Shown here one piece after another: positions 63,982-64,000 of a stretch of 64,000 bases of DNA. Numbering within the stretch: position 1 is the first letter of the stretch; each line of letters opens with the position of its first letter. The translations under genes and the position numbers were made by a program. The stretch covers positions 59,770 to 123,769 of the forward strand of contig NZ_BAFU01000019.1 of assembly GCF_000308495.1 (NCBI RefSeq). The letters run 5' to 3'. The notes beneath the pieces were generated by a model. The model searched no databases, was not told where the DNA came from, and saw nothing but the letters and a program-made list of their open reading frames with translations. Source of the stretch: Nocardia brevicatena NBRC 12119. Its GTDB lineage: Bacteria; Actinomycetota; Actinomycetes; Mycobacteriales; Mycobacteriaceae.

Positions 63982-64000
63982 GTGGCGAAGATCGGCCGTT
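63982..64000 (+). CDS. Start of a gene running off the window (partial)
   Basis: GTG at 63982 follows GGGGAG by 5 nt and opens VAKIGR before the window ends. Too short to assign. Confidence 0.3.

Overview
The window looks like chromosome of a high-GC actinomycete of the Nocardia type. The evidence is the S10/spc ribosomal-protein gene order, frequent GTG and TTG starts, DtxR/IdeR-type iron boxes, a mycobactin/nocobactin-like siderophore cluster, WXG-type secretion genes and a DUF397/XRE regulator pair. The genus is an inference; no rRNA gene is present to confirm it.

Layout. (1) 0.3-5.8 kb: S10 operon rpsJ-rplC-rplD-rplW-rplB-rpsS-rplV-rpsC-rplP-rpmC-rpsQ, closed by a strong hairpin. (2) 5.8-12.3 kb: an accessory cassette with an HD hydrolase, a NUDIX + HTH pair, a serine-less resolvase-like protein, a thymidylate-kinase-like kinase, an HhH-GPD DNA glycosylase, a B12-binding radical SAM enzyme and a second NUDIX. 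Its far end is a second, nearly identical copy of rpsQ plus terminator, joined to the first codons of rpmC, so the cassette lies between direct repeats of about 366 bp. (3) 12.6-15.8 kb: a third NUDIX, a paralogue of the resolvase-like protein, an RluA-type pseudouridine synthase and a PPOX-family oxidoreductase. (4) 15.9-49.5 kb: a siderophore cluster with eight good iron boxes. It holds a degenerate adenylation-domain protein, an ArCP-Cy-A-PCP NRPS, a siderophore-interacting reductase, a lysine N-hydroxylase, a lysine acyltransferase, two complete copies of a KS + AT-KR-ACP polyketide pair, a thioesterase, two large NRPSs, an ABC-2 exporter, a SagB-type oxidase and an iron-siderophore binding lipoprotein. 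(5) 49.5-51.6 kb: an M13 metallopeptidase. (6) 51.9-53.4 kb: rplN-rplX-rplE-rpsZ, the start of the spc operon, stopped by a hairpin; rpsH and later spc genes are absent from the remaining 10.6 kb. (7) 53.5-64 kb: accessory genes: Uma2-type nuclease, XRE/DUF397 pair, a four-helix membrane protein, a type VII secretion-like gene set, an IS3-family element with a slippery frameshift site, a degenerate resolvase, and a kinase-fold gene split by an in-frame amber codon.

How the genes fit together. The siderophore genes can be read as an assembly line: salicyl-ArCP, oxazoline ring by the Cy domain, possible oxidation to oxazole by the SagB-type enzyme, polyketide extension by one or two KS/AT-KR-ACP modules, and two lysine-type modules, with N-hydroxylation and acylation, export, re-uptake and reduction. 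Salicylate synthase, salicyl-AMP ligase and an MbtH protein are not in the window. The cassette in region 2 combines nucleotide kinase, base-excision, radical SAM and nucleotide-hydrolase functions and is the best candidate for an undescribed nucleotide- or DNA-modification system. Functional statements are from motifs read by eye; no database search was run.
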